Positions 51,896-60,211 of a DNA stretch of 64,000 nt are shown here, piece by piece; within the stretch, counting starts at the first letter, position 1; every line of letters begins with the position of its first letter. Source of the DNA: G965230065 sp965230065 (GTDB lineage: Bacteria > Bacteroidota > Bacteroidia > Cytophagales > Cyclobacteriaceae). The notes under the pieces are model-generated. The model was not told the origin of the DNA, made no database searches, and was given only the letters and a program-made list of their open reading frames with translations. The stretch is taken from NCBI GenBank assembly GCA_965230065.1, contig OZ245942.1:6572001-6636000 (forward strand), given 5' to 3'. The position numbers and the translations under genes were made by a program.

Positions 51896-53239
51896 ATGCC
51901 TGTAACATATTTATTCATCTTCGGGTTTTCTTTATTTATTTTACTCTTTACTTCCTGTACAACTCCGCAACCGCCCGAAAAAGAAAACAGTACCCAGCAG
52001 GCTGAAAAAAGAAAAATAACCGCCATTGATGAAGAAAAAATCCCCGTCGGCAACAAAACCATCGCCATCGTAGGTGCCACGCTTATTGACGGACATGGAG
52101 GAGAACCCGTACAAAATGCTGCTGTCATTGTAAAGAACAATACAATAGAACAGGTTGGAAACGCAAATGATATTGATATTCCTGAAGATGCAGAAGTAGT
52201 AGAAGCTGAAGGATTGACCCTGATGCCCGGCCTGATTGACGCTCATTTTCACCTGGGCCGCAATACACTACCGGCAGCCTTTCTGCAAAATGGGGTAACC
52301 TCTGTGCGTGACCCCGGCGCCTGGATAGAATCTTACGCGGAAGTGCGGCAGTCTACCCAGCCCATTCCCCGTTTGTTTCTGACCGGCCCCCACCTGGATA
52401 TGTTTCCCCCGGCCTACCCAAAAAACTCAGCCATGATACGGGACGTGCGGGAAGCCAGGGAACAGGTAACTTTCTATTATAACCAGGGAGCATCGGCCAT
52501 CAAGGTATATTTCAGGATTACCCCCGAAATTATGCAGGCCATATGCGAGATAGCCGACGAACTGGGCATACCCACCACCGCACACCTGGAAATTACCCGG
52601 GCCACTGATGCCATCCATGCCGGGATAGATGGTATAGAACACATCACCTCTTTCGGTATTGACCTGCTTCCCCGCCGACAGGCCGAGCTTTATCGACAGG
52701 CTGTTTTGGCGGATAACAATGCCCGTCGCGATGGAAGATATGAATCCTGGAACGCCATTGACCTCAACACGCCACAAGCCGACTCTTTGGTTGCATTGAT
52801 TGTGCGAGAAGGAGTATTTGTAAGTCCTACCCTGGGCGCTTTTGAATACCAATTGGATGATAAATATACGGATACGGTAAAAGCAAATGGCTTCAAAAAA
52901 ATGATAGCTTTTGTAAAGCAAATAAATGATGCAGGCGGTAAAATAGTGGTTGGTTCTCATTCCCAGGTACGTTATGCCGATTTCGGTTGGGCATTTCACC
53001 GTGAAATGGAACTGCTCGTAGCCAGTGGGTTGTCCCCCGCCGAAACCATCGTTGCCGGAACCATGGAAAACGCCCGCTTTCTTCGTATAGAAGACCGCCT
53101 CGGCAGCATTGAAGCAGGCAAGCAAGCCGACCTGATATTGGTACAAGGCAATCCGCTGGAAGACATCAAAGCCATGTATAATATTGAAAAGGTGATGCTG
53201 AACGGGGTGTGGGTAACTGCGCAACAACCCGTAGATTGA
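51896..53239 (+). CDS. Lipoprotein amidohydrolase
   Basis: A 447-residue protein from the start at 51896 (MPVTYLFIFGF), giving a lipoprotein signal ending LLFTSC; the frame runs 28 codons further up through a family E palindrome, which I take as non-coding. The metal-dependent hydrolase core has DAHFHLGRN, SAIKVYFRI with the likely bridging Lys, TTAHLEITRA and GIEHITSFG. The position that usually holds a catalytic Asp reads VVGSHSQVRYADFG, an H that also occurs in some family members. The class covers imidazolonepropionase-like, dipeptidase and lactonase enzymes; the substrate is unknown. Confidence 0.85.
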   Translation: MPVTYLFIFGFSLFILLFTSCTTPQPPEKENSTQQAEKRKITAIDEEKIPVGNKTIAIVGATLIDGHGGEPVQNAAVIVKNNTIEQVGNANDIDIPEDAEVVEAEGLTLMPGLIDAHFHLGRNTLPAAFLQNGVTSVRDPGAWIESYAEVRQSTQPIPRLFLTGPHLDMFPPAYPKNSAMIRDVREAREQVTFYYNQGASAIKVYFRITPEIMQAICEIADELGIPTTAHLEITRATDAIHAGIDGIEHITSFGIDLLPRRQAELYRQAVLADNNARRDGRYESWNAIDLNTPQADSLVALIVREGVFVSPTLGAFEYQLDDKYTDTVKANGFKKMIAFVKQINDAGGKIVVGSHSQVRYADFGWAFHREMELLVASGLSPAETIVAGTMENARFLRIEDRLGSIEAGKQADLILVQGNPLEDIKAMYNIEKVMLNGVWVTAQQPVD

Positions 53240-53292
53240 CAAGCCTTCATATTCTTGTTATCTTTCGTTTTATTTTATTATACTGACCGGAG

Positions 53293-53312
53293 CACGGACA
53301 TCCTTGTCCGTG
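53293..53312. terminator. Perfect palindrome after the amidohydrolase gene
   Basis: CACGGACA, TCCT, TGTCCGTG: a perfect 8-bp hairpin, then AATAATTATATTTAG. A second hairpin (GGACT GGGA AGTCC) is at 53341-53354. It can end the BNR-amidohydrolase transcript, although the T tract is poor. Confidence 0.45.
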
Positions 53313-53397
53313 AATAATTATATTTAGTTTCGAATTAAGCGGACTGGGAAGTCCACTTTCCGACAAAAAAATTTCAGTCAAAACCACTTCGCAAAAT

Positions 53398-55488
53398 ATG
53401 TGCGGCTTTACTTCTTTTAGAATTATATTTCAATGTTTTGGGGAGTATAGAAGAATAAATATACCCGTAGCTTGTGTCCTCACAAGACTCCAGCAAAGGT
53501 CTGTGAGGACCGGCTTCCCGGCGACACAGCCCTCGGGTAAATTTTTAATTCAATACGCCCTTATCATTATTATTGGGACTGTATTTGTAGTAAATACAGC
53601 ATCTTTTGCTCAGGAAGTTCCTTTCCAACGAGGTGTAAACCTCACCACCTGGTTTCAGGTATCCAATGCCAAACAAATACAATTCACAAAATATACCCGG
53701 CAGGATTTTGAAAACATCAAAAGCCTGGGATGTGATGCCATACGCCTGCCTATCAATTTGCACTTCATGACCAATGGCGCCCCCAATTATACGCTTGACC
53801 CTTTGTTTTTACAGTTTTTAGACGAAGCCGTAAGCTGGGCTGAAGAACTGGAAATACACCTGATTTTAGACAACCATACCATTGACCCTGCCGAAGATAC
53901 CGACCCAGACATTGGCAGCATTCTGGAAAAAGTGTGGGCACAAATGGCCGAACATTATAAAGATCGTTCAGAATATATTTACTACGAAGTCTTGAACGAA
54001 CCGCATGGCATTTCAGATGAACAATGGAATGCTATCCAGCAAAAAGTAGTAAAAACCATCCGGGCTATAGATACAAAGCATTACATAGTGATAGGCCCGG
54101 CCGGGTGGAACAGCTTCCATAACCTGGATGCGATGCCTGTATATGAGGATGAAAAACTGATTTACACCTTCCACTTTTACGACCCTTTTATTTTTACCCA
54201 CCAGGGGGCAAGTTGGTCTAACCCATCAATGGGTCCATTGGCCGATGTGCCATTCCCCTACAATGCTTCCGAAATGCCCCAATTTCCAGATGCATTAAAA
54301 GGCACCTGGATTGAAAGTGCGTTTAATGATTATAAAGATTATGGGAATGTAGCCAGCGTAAAATCCTTGCTTGACATTGCCGTAGCATTTAAAAATTCCA
54401 GAAATGTTCCCGTTTTTTGCGGTGAGTTCGGGGTTTATATTCCCAACAGCCAGCAGGAAGACCGGGTTTTTTGGTATGAAGTTGTAAGAGAATACCTGGA
54501 AGAAAAAAACATTCCCTGGACCACCTGGGATTATCATGGCGGCTTTGGCCTGTTTAAAGAAGGTGGCAATGATTTGTTTCAGCATGATTTAAATGTTCCC
54601 CTGCTTGAGGCATTGGATTTTAATGTGCCGGAACAAACAGAGTTTTCCCAGCAACCAGACAGCACCGGGTTTATGATTTATACTGATTTCATAGGCGATC
54701 AGGTATTTCAATCGGGCAATAGCGATGGTATTGTAGATTTTTATGCAGAAGACAAACCCAATAACGAAAAGTACTGTATGTACTGGACGGGTGCTGAACA
54801 ATACAGCACGGTGGCTTTTGATTTTAAACCCAACAAAGACCTGACTAAACTGGTAAACGAAGGGTACGCCCTGGACTTTATGGTGCGGGGAAATACCCCA
54901 GCTTCATTTGACATGCGTTTTGTAGACACAGACGAACCCGACGACCACCCCTGGCGCATGCGCATTACCTTAGACGAAAATGACTTTCCTTTTGACGGAC
55001 GCTGGCATCATTTGCACATCCCCTTCCAGGATTTTGCCGAACAAGGTGCGTGGGAAGGAGAATGGTTTCCACCGGAAGATAAATTTGACTGGGCGGCCAT
55101 CGACCAATTTGCCATTGTAGCCGAGCATCAGGACATGGATAATATAAAACTTTGGTTTGATAATATCCATGTTACCAATGAAGATACCGCCCAGGTATAC
55201 GAAACTTCTGTTTGGGAAGAGGTTCCCACAGCTACGGAAGACCCTGAAGCCGACAGGATAGTGAATATTTACCCCAACCCGACGGACGGAACATTAAATA
55301 TACAAGCTTCCTTTTATGGCTCTATCACCTACCGGATTCAGGATAAACTAGGTAGGACTTTGCTGGAAGGTTCGTTCCGCAAAAATGCTGAGATAAACAC
55401 AGCTACCCTGCCCCGGGGCATTTACTTTGTGCAACTCTTTCATCGTGGAGCACATATTAATACCCGAAAAGTCATTAAAACAGAATGA
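53398..55488 (+). CDS. GH5 cellulase with T9SS tail
   Basis: The N-terminal glycoside hydrolase 5 domain (about residues 75-385) starts with VPFQRGVNLTTWF and keeps the acid/base Glu in YEVLNEPHG (near 201) and the nucleophile Glu in FCGEFGVY (near 342), giving endo-beta-1,4-glucanase type activity. Residues about 425-605 form a jelly-roll that resembles a carbohydrate-binding module, and 620-696 is a type A T9SS tail (IYPNPTDGTLNIQASF, GIYFVQLFHRG). The signal peptide (FLIQYALIIIIGTVFVV to FAQ) has no ATG: a family D repeat occupies the expected start. The frame from 53398 and a GTG at 53503 are both possible starts. Confidence 0.88.
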   Translation: MCGFTSFRIIFQCFGEYRRINIPVACVLTRLQQRSVRTGFPATQPSGKFLIQYALIIIIGTVFVVNTASFAQEVPFQRGVNLTTWFQVSNAKQIQFTKYTRQDFENIKSLGCDAIRLPINLHFMTNGAPNYTLDPLFLQFLDEAVSWAEELEIHLILDNHTIDPAEDTDPDIGSILEKVWAQMAEHYKDRSEYIYYEVLNEPHGISDEQWNAIQQKVVKTIRAIDTKHYIVIGPAGWNSFHNLDAMPVYEDEKLIYTFHFYDPFIFTHQGASWSNPSMGPLADVPFPYNASEMPQFPDALKGTWIESAFNDYKDYGNVASVKSLLDIAVAFKNSRNVPVFCGEFGVYIPNSQQEDRVFWYEVVREYLEEKNIPWTTWDYHGGFGLFKEGGNDLFQHDLNVPLLEALDFNVPEQTEFSQQPDSTGFMIYTDFIGDQVFQSGNSDGIVDFYAEDKPNNEKYCMYWTGAEQYSTVAFDFKPNKDLTKLVNEGYALDFMVRGNTPASFDMRFVDTDEPDDHPWRMRITLDENDFPFDGRWHHLHIPFQDFAEQGAWEGEWFPPEDKFDWAAIDQFAIVAEHQDMDNIKLWFDNIHVTNEDTAQVYETSVWEEVPTATEDPEADRIVNIYPNPTDGTLNIQASFYGSITYRIQDKLGRTLLEGSFRKNAEINTATLPRGIYFVQLFHRGAHINTRKVIKTE
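53450..53547. repeat. Family D repeat, copy 3, at the GH5 start
   Basis: Begins AATAAATATACCCG and ends CTCGGGTAAATTTT, with an inverted relationship between its ends (ATACCCG and CGGGTAA) and the shared CTCACAAGACTCCAGCAAAG core. It overlaps the 5' coding region, right up to the codons of the signal peptide. Confidence 0.7.
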
Positions 55489-55530
55489 TAATGAGTGATT
55501 TATATCCTGGATATCCGGTAATATCTATTC

Positions 55531-55569
55531 CAAGGTCTATGGCTCACCATGGCCGTCTGGTTAAAACTT
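55531..55569. repeat. Family D repeat, copy 4 (partial)
   Basis: GGTCTATGGCTCACCATGGC then CGTCTGGTTAAAAC; only the end module of the family. Confidence 0.6.
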
Positions 55570-55727
55570 AGCGGCCTTTGCGAACCTTGCGGTTATACTG
55601 CATATGGCCTTTTTTTTTACCGCAACGTCCGCAATGGGTTACGCAAGGCATGCCATGAATTACAATAATTTTGTCAACTTTATTCAAAAAACTAATAAAA
55701 ATACAGCTCATTGACCTGACAAACTTG

Positions 55728-55812
55728 TTAGCCTGACGGCTATGGTGGCTCACAGACCTTTCAGCAAATTCGTACCATTCTGTGTGCCACAGACCGGGGT
55801 TAAGGCTTTGAC
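55728..55812. repeat. Family D repeat, copy 5
   Basis: TTAGCCTGACGGCTATGGTG, GCTCACAGACCTTTCAGCAAA, then GTGTGCCACAGACCGGGGTT; inverse of copy 4 at its end. Confidence 0.65.
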
Positions 55813-55844
55813 AAAGTTTTTCGCTTAAATTTTCTAAGAACCCA

Positions 55845-56915
55845 TTACATAGGTTCAGGAGTATAAACAAACACTCCGCGATTTGTGCCTACATACACAA
55901 ATTCTTCATTCTCGTTGGCCAATAGTGCCATGTCCACAGCTCCGTACTGTTCATTGGTTTTGCCTTCATGTTTGATGGTTTCCCAATTGCCACCAAAATC
56001 ATCAGAAACGAAAATGATAATGTCACCCAGGGAAGTTCCCCCGTCGGTTCCTGTAGCGAATACTTTTCCGGTTTGCATCAGGCTGTTCTGAATATCATGC
56101 ACATAGCTGCTTTCGGCAGGAGTAAAATTAACTTCCCAGTTTTCGCCACCATCGGTAGTATGAATAATTTGTCCTTCCATACCTACCAAAATACGTTCTG
56201 AATTATCAGGATGAATCGCCATAGAGTACACGGCATTGTCTCCCTGGTTGGGAACTTGCTGAGGTAACCAGCTTTCACCCCGGTCTGTAGATTTGATGAT
56301 ATATGGCGAGAAGATACTGGTTTCCCCTCCGGCCCACACAATATCAGGATTGTTTTCATCTACTACAATCAAATCTGCCTGATAACCTATGTTGTTCCAT
56401 TCCTGATAGGTACTTTCCCAGGTCAGGCCACCATCGGTAGATTTGGCAACATTGGCATCACCTCTTCCAAACAAAACATCGTTATCCGCCGGGGCTTTTT
56501 CTAATGCCCGGCAGGTTTGGGTATTCTGTTCACCTCCAAAATTACTTTCCAGGGGTGCCCAGGTCATGCCGCCGTCTGTGGTTTCGTACAAAGTTTCCGG
56601 TTGACTACCCGAAACTTTGAAGCTGGCCAGCATTTCATCGGAACTGTAAGCCACAAAGTCAGTAATTTCCATGCCTTCCAGGCCAGCTGTTTGCCAAAGC
56701 GTATCAGTGTTGCTTGTGCTTTTCTTGAACATACCGTCGCGCGTTGCAGCAAACACGGTATTATCAATTATTTTCACCTCCTGAATGTTATGCTCTCCAA
56801 GCCCGAGGTAAGTCCAGGTAGTTGCAAATTTATCGGGCTGCGTGCCTTCATCGTCTTCACAGGCAGTACAAAACATTAATAATACGATTATGATGAAAAA
56901 ATGATTAAATCTCAT
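55845..56915 (-). CDS. Lipoprotein with BNR/VPS10-like propeller
   Basis: A 356-residue lipoprotein (signal ending FCTAC, Cys19, then EDDEG). The rest is a beta-propeller with repeated Asp-box type motifs: TTDGGMTWAPLE, STDGGLTWESTY, STDRGESWLPQQ, TTDGGENWEV, and SDDFGGNWET. Such propellers include sialidase-like and VPS10-sortilin-like proteins; no catalytic pattern is obvious, so it may be a binding protein. The family A repeat lies between it and the small gene upstream. Confidence 0.82.
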   Translation of the reverse strand: MRFNHFFIIIVLLMFCTACEDDEGTQPDKFATTWTYLGLGEHNIQEVKIIDNTVFAATRDGMFKKSTSNTDTLWQTAGLEGMEITDFVAYSSDEMLASFKVSGSQPETLYETTDGGMTWAPLESNFGGEQNTQTCRALEKAPADNDVLFGRGDANVAKSTDGGLTWESTYQEWNNIGYQADLIVVDENNPDIVWAGGETSIFSPYIIKSTDRGESWLPQQVPNQGDNAVYSMAIHPDNSERILVGMEGQIIHTTDGGENWEVNFTPAESSYVHDIQNSLMQTGKVFATGTDGGTSLGDIIIFVSDDFGGNWETIKHEGKTNEQYGAVDMALLANENEEFVYVGTNRGVFVYTPEPM

Positions 56916-56951
56916 AGCGTAACTCGTTTAAGGTTAAAAAATATATCTTTA

Positions 56952-57018
56952 AGTGGCAGTCGGCAGCAGCTGTCCGCAGTCTTGGATTACTGCCTACTGC
57001 TACTGCCAACTGCCGCTT
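56952..57018. repeat. Family A palindromic repeat, copy 6
   Basis: AGTGGCAGTCGGCAGCAGC on the left and CTGCCTACTGCTACTGCC with AACTGCCGC on the right. It lies 36 bases before the lipoprotein start and 75 bases beyond the 57094 gene stop. Confidence 0.8.
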
Positions 57019-57093
57019 TCGGCCGTAGAACATCCTCTACACCCAAAGCGTACAATGTGGAAATCCTACACCATTTTCTATTAGCAAATTGCT

Positions 57094-57345
57094 CTATGAT
57101 TCGCAGTCAAACTGATTATGCGGTAATTGCAAGTGCTTAATTTCTTTACAAAAATCACCGTGGTTTTCAAACTTTCCGGTATTCAGTTTCTCCAGTAAGT
57201 CTTCCAGGGCACTGGTATAATCACTGAAAGAAAAATCAGGCTCTTCCTTTTTAAACTGCTCATACAAGGGCTTCATCGCACTTGGGTTAGCCAAATACCG
57301 CTTCAATTTCAGTGCATAATCTGACTTTACTTCTTCCTGTATCAT
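57094..57345 (-). CDS. Small soluble protein, unknown function
   Basis: An 83-residue helical protein from the start at 57345 (MIQEEVKSDYAL); the frame is open 19 codons further but those are Lys-rich and look untranslated. It is acidic in the middle (FKKEEPDFSFSDYTSALEDLLEK) and ends HNQFDCES. I do not recognise a family. It is divergent from aceE, 138 bases away. Confidence 0.5.
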   Translation of the reverse strand: MIQEEVKSDYALKLKRYLANPSAMKPLYEQFKKEEPDFSFSDYTSALEDLLEKLNTGKFENHGDFCKEIKHLQLPHNQFDCES

Positions 57346-57483
57346 AATATTTTCTGTTAGGTTATGTTGTTGAACTAATTTCTTTTTCCTTATTAAAACC
57401 AAAAATTTAATGCCACACTTTCCATAAGCTTTGTACTGGCTGGCATGTATTTTTCATTTTTTAGCTAAAAAGACAGAAAAAAT

Positions 57484-60150
57484 ATGGCGCAAGAAGAGCT
57501 TTCTAAAGTATATGAATTTGAAAACCAGGAGTGGCTGGATTCCCTGGAATTTATTATTCAAAACGAAGATGCCGGCAGGGTGCAGGAGATTCTCGACAAG
57601 CTTCACCAAAGGGCCAACCGTTATGGGATTGACACCCAGACGAGCCTGAATACCCCATACATCAATACCATTTCACCCGATGATGCACCTGAGTACCCGG
57701 GTGACCTGGAACTGGAACGAAAAATTGAGAGTATCATCCGCTGGAATGCCCTGGCGATGGTGGTACGGGCCAATAAAAAGTCTAGCGGAATTGGTGGGCA
57801 CATTTCCACATATGCCTCGGCCTCTTCATTATTTGAGGTAGGATTTCAGCATTTTTTCAGGGGCAAAGAGAAAGAATTTCCGGGGGATATGGTGTACTTT
57901 CAGGGCCATGCCTCACCGGGAGTGTACGCCCGTTCCTTTTTAGAAGGCAGGTTTTCTGAACAACAACTTGAGAATTTCAGAAGGGAACTGGAAGGCGGGC
58001 TTCCTTCCTATCCCCACCCCCGCCTGATGCCCGATTACTGGAATTTCCCTACCGTTTCTATGGGGCTGGGCGTGGTACAGGCCATTTACCAGGCACGTTT
58101 TAACAAATACCTGGAAAACAGAAAACTGAAAGAAAAAAGTGATCAAAATATCTGGGGCTTTTTCGGAGATGGGGAAATGGACGAACCCGAAGCCATTGGT
58201 GCCCTTCCCATTGCCTCCCGTGAAAAACTGAACAACCTCATCTTTGTTATCAACTGCAACCTCCAGCGGCTGGACGGCCCCGTGCGGGGAAACTACAAGG
58301 TAATTCAGGAATTGAAACGCCTTTTCAAAGGAGCTGGTTGGAAAGTAATCAAAGTGATTTGGGGCAGCAACTGGGATCCGCTTCTGGAAAAAGACAAAAA
58401 CGGACAGCTCGTCCAGCGGATGGATGAAGTAGTTGACGGGCAATACCAAAAATATGTAGTAGAAGGTGGAAAGTATTTCCGGGAAGATTTCTTTGGCGAC
58501 AATGATACTTTACAGAGCCTTGTAGAAGATTATTCCGATGAAGAACTGAGCAAATTGGAACGGGGCGGGCACGACCCGGTAAAAGTATATCAGGCTTACC
58601 AGGAAGCTGTGAATAATACAGAAGGCCCCACCGTAATTTTGGCCCAAACCGTGAAAGGATACGGCCTGGGCGAAGCGGGGGAAGCCAGCAATGTTACCCA
58701 CAAAACCAAGAAACTGGAGAAAAACGAACTGGAAGCTTTCCGAGAACGCTTTGACCTACCCCTTTCAGATGAGCAACTGGAAAATGTTTCCTTTTATCAT
58801 CCCGGGGAAGATAGCGAAGAAGTTCAGTATTTACTGGATAGAAGAAAAAAACTGGGCGGATTTTTACCCAAGCGGGAAGTAAAAGATAATCCCGTAAAAG
58901 CCCCTGCCAACAAAGCTTTTCAGAATTACATGGAAGGCTCCGGCAAAAGGGAAGTAGCCACTACCATGGTGATGGTGCAACTGATGTCTAAACTGATGAA
59001 AGACAAAAATATCGGGGAGTTGATTGTACCCATCGTGCCCGACGAATCACGCACTTTTGGGATGGATGCGCTTTTCAGGCAGGTAGGTATTTATTCCCCG
59101 GTTGGCCAGCGGTATGAGCCGGTAGACGAAGGTAGCATTATGTATTACCGGGAAGAAAAAGACGGGGCGATTTTGGAAGAAGGCATTACCGAAGCCGGGT
59201 CAATTTCTTCATTCATCGCCGCGGGTACGGCTTACGCCAACCATAATCTAAACACTATTCCTTTTTATTACTTTTATTCCATGTTTGGTTTCCAGCGCAC
59301 CGGGGACTTTATGTGGGCCGCTGCCGATGCCCGTGCCAGGGGATTTCTGATTGGTGCTACCTCCGGCCGGACTACCCTGCCCGGTGAAGGCTTACAGCAT
59401 CAGGACGGACAAAGCCATATTCTGGCCTACCCTTACCCCAACCTCATGGCTTACGACCCCACCTTTGCTTATGAAGTAGCCGTGATTGTGCGGGAAGGAA
59501 TACGAAGGATGTACATAGAACAAGAGGATATTTTCTATTACATCACTGTTACCAACGATACCTACCAAATGCCTTCAATGCCAAAATCAAAGAAGGTAGA
59601 AAAAGATATTCTCCGGGGCATGTACAAGTTCAAAGGTACCCGCAGCAAACAGGATTTTCGGGTAAACCTGATGGGCAGTGGAGCCATTCTGTTAGAAGTG
59701 ATTGAAGCCGCGGAAATACTGAAAGATGAGTTTGATATTGCTGCGGATATTTGGAGCGTAACCAGCTACAAAGAACTATACCGCGATGCCATTGAAACGG
59801 AACGGTGGAACCGCATGCACCCTGAAAAAAAAGAAAAGCAAAACTTTATTCAGGAGAGTTTTAAAGAAGAAGACCAGGTTTTTATAGCCGCTACCGATTA
59901 CCTCAAAGCCTTACCCCTTTCGGTGGGCAAATGGTTTCCGGGGCCTATGCAGGTGCTGGGTACTGATGGGTTTGGGCGCAGCGATAACCGGGAAAACCTG
60001 CGGGAATTTTTTGAAAACAATGCCAAACACATTGCCTGGGCAGCCATGCACTCCCTCAAAACTGAAGGAATGATTACCAAAAAGCAATTAGACAAAGCCC
60101 AAAAAACCTTAAAAATTGACCCAGACAAAGTAAACCCAGCCACTTTGTAA
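57484..60150 (+). CDS. aceE: Pyruvate dehydrogenase E1 component (homodimeric)
   Basis: E1 decarboxylates pyruvate with thiamine diphosphate and acetylates the lipoyl group of E2. The 888-residue protein is the homodimeric AceE of E. coli type: SGIGGHISTYASASSLFEVG at the start of the active site, GDGEMDEPEAIGA near residue 227 as the thiamine-binding motif (GDG...), NLQRLDGPVRGN, and the C-terminal part with GFQRTGDFMWAAADARARGF and TSGRTTLPGEGLQHQDG. Most Bacteroidota use the heterodimeric PdhAB form; AceE here is less usual. aceF follows after 61 bases that contain a family E palindrome. Confidence 0.95.
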   Translation: MAQEELSKVYEFENQEWLDSLEFIIQNEDAGRVQEILDKLHQRANRYGIDTQTSLNTPYINTISPDDAPEYPGDLELERKIESIIRWNALAMVVRANKKSSGIGGHISTYASASSLFEVGFQHFFRGKEKEFPGDMVYFQGHASPGVYARSFLEGRFSEQQLENFRRELEGGLPSYPHPRLMPDYWNFPTVSMGLGVVQAIYQARFNKYLENRKLKEKSDQNIWGFFGDGEMDEPEAIGALPIASREKLNNLIFVINCNLQRLDGPVRGNYKVIQELKRLFKGAGWKVIKVIWGSNWDPLLEKDKNGQLVQRMDEVVDGQYQKYVVEGGKYFREDFFGDNDTLQSLVEDYSDEELSKLERGGHDPVKVYQAYQEAVNNTEGPTVILAQTVKGYGLGEAGEASNVTHKTKKLEKNELEAFRERFDLPLSDEQLENVSFYHPGEDSEEVQYLLDRRKKLGGFLPKREVKDNPVKAPANKAFQNYMEGSGKREVATTMVMVQLMSKLMKDKNIGELIVPIVPDESRTFGMDALFRQVGIYSPVGQRYEPVDEGSIMYYREEKDGAILEEGITEAGSISSFIAAGTAYANHNLNTIPFYYFYSMFGFQRTGDFMWAAADARARGFLIGATSGRTTLPGEGLQHQDGQSHILAYPYPNLMAYDPTFAYEVAVIVREGIRRMYIEQEDIFYYITVTNDTYQMPSMPKSKKVEKDILRGMYKFKGTRSKQDFRVNLMGSGAILLEVIEAAEILKDEFDIAADIWSVTSYKELYRDAIETERWNRMHPEKKEKQNFIQESFKEEDQVFIAATDYLKALPLSVGKWFPGPMQVLGTDGFGRSDNRENLREFFENNAKHIAWAAMHSLKTEGMITKKQLDKAQKTLKIDPDKVNPATL

Positions 60151-60151
60151 A

Positions 60152-60168
60152 TCGGCTCTCCGAGCCGA
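60152..60168. repeat. Family E palindrome, copy 4
   Basis: TCGGCTC TCC GAGCCGA, a perfect 7-bp stem starting one base after the aceE stop. As it lies inside the PDH operon it may protect the aceE message or reduce readthrough. Confidence 0.65.
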
Positions 60169-60211
60169 GCTGTGGCAAAACAGAATCCAGAAAAAACTTT
60201 ATTCAAATACT

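Larger units (their letters stand above)
55489..55844. other. Intergenic region with an inverted pair of family D ends
   Basis: These 356 bases hold no gene. Family D modules lie at 55531-55569 and 55728-55812 in opposite orientation. Between them, GCCTTTGCGAACCTTGCGG (55574-55592) and CCGCAACGTCCGCAATGGG (55621-55639) form another imperfect stem. The weak minus-strand frame at 55568-55870 is made of these repeats. Confidence 0.7.

Noticed and set aside
55568..55870. Minus-strand frame of 100 codons
   Set aside because: It covers the inverted D modules and other palindromes and has no recognisable protein features.
57346..57402. N-terminal extension of the small 57094 gene
   Set aside because: The extra 19 codons (VLIRKKKLVQQHN type) look untranslated; the internal ATG gives a more natural start.
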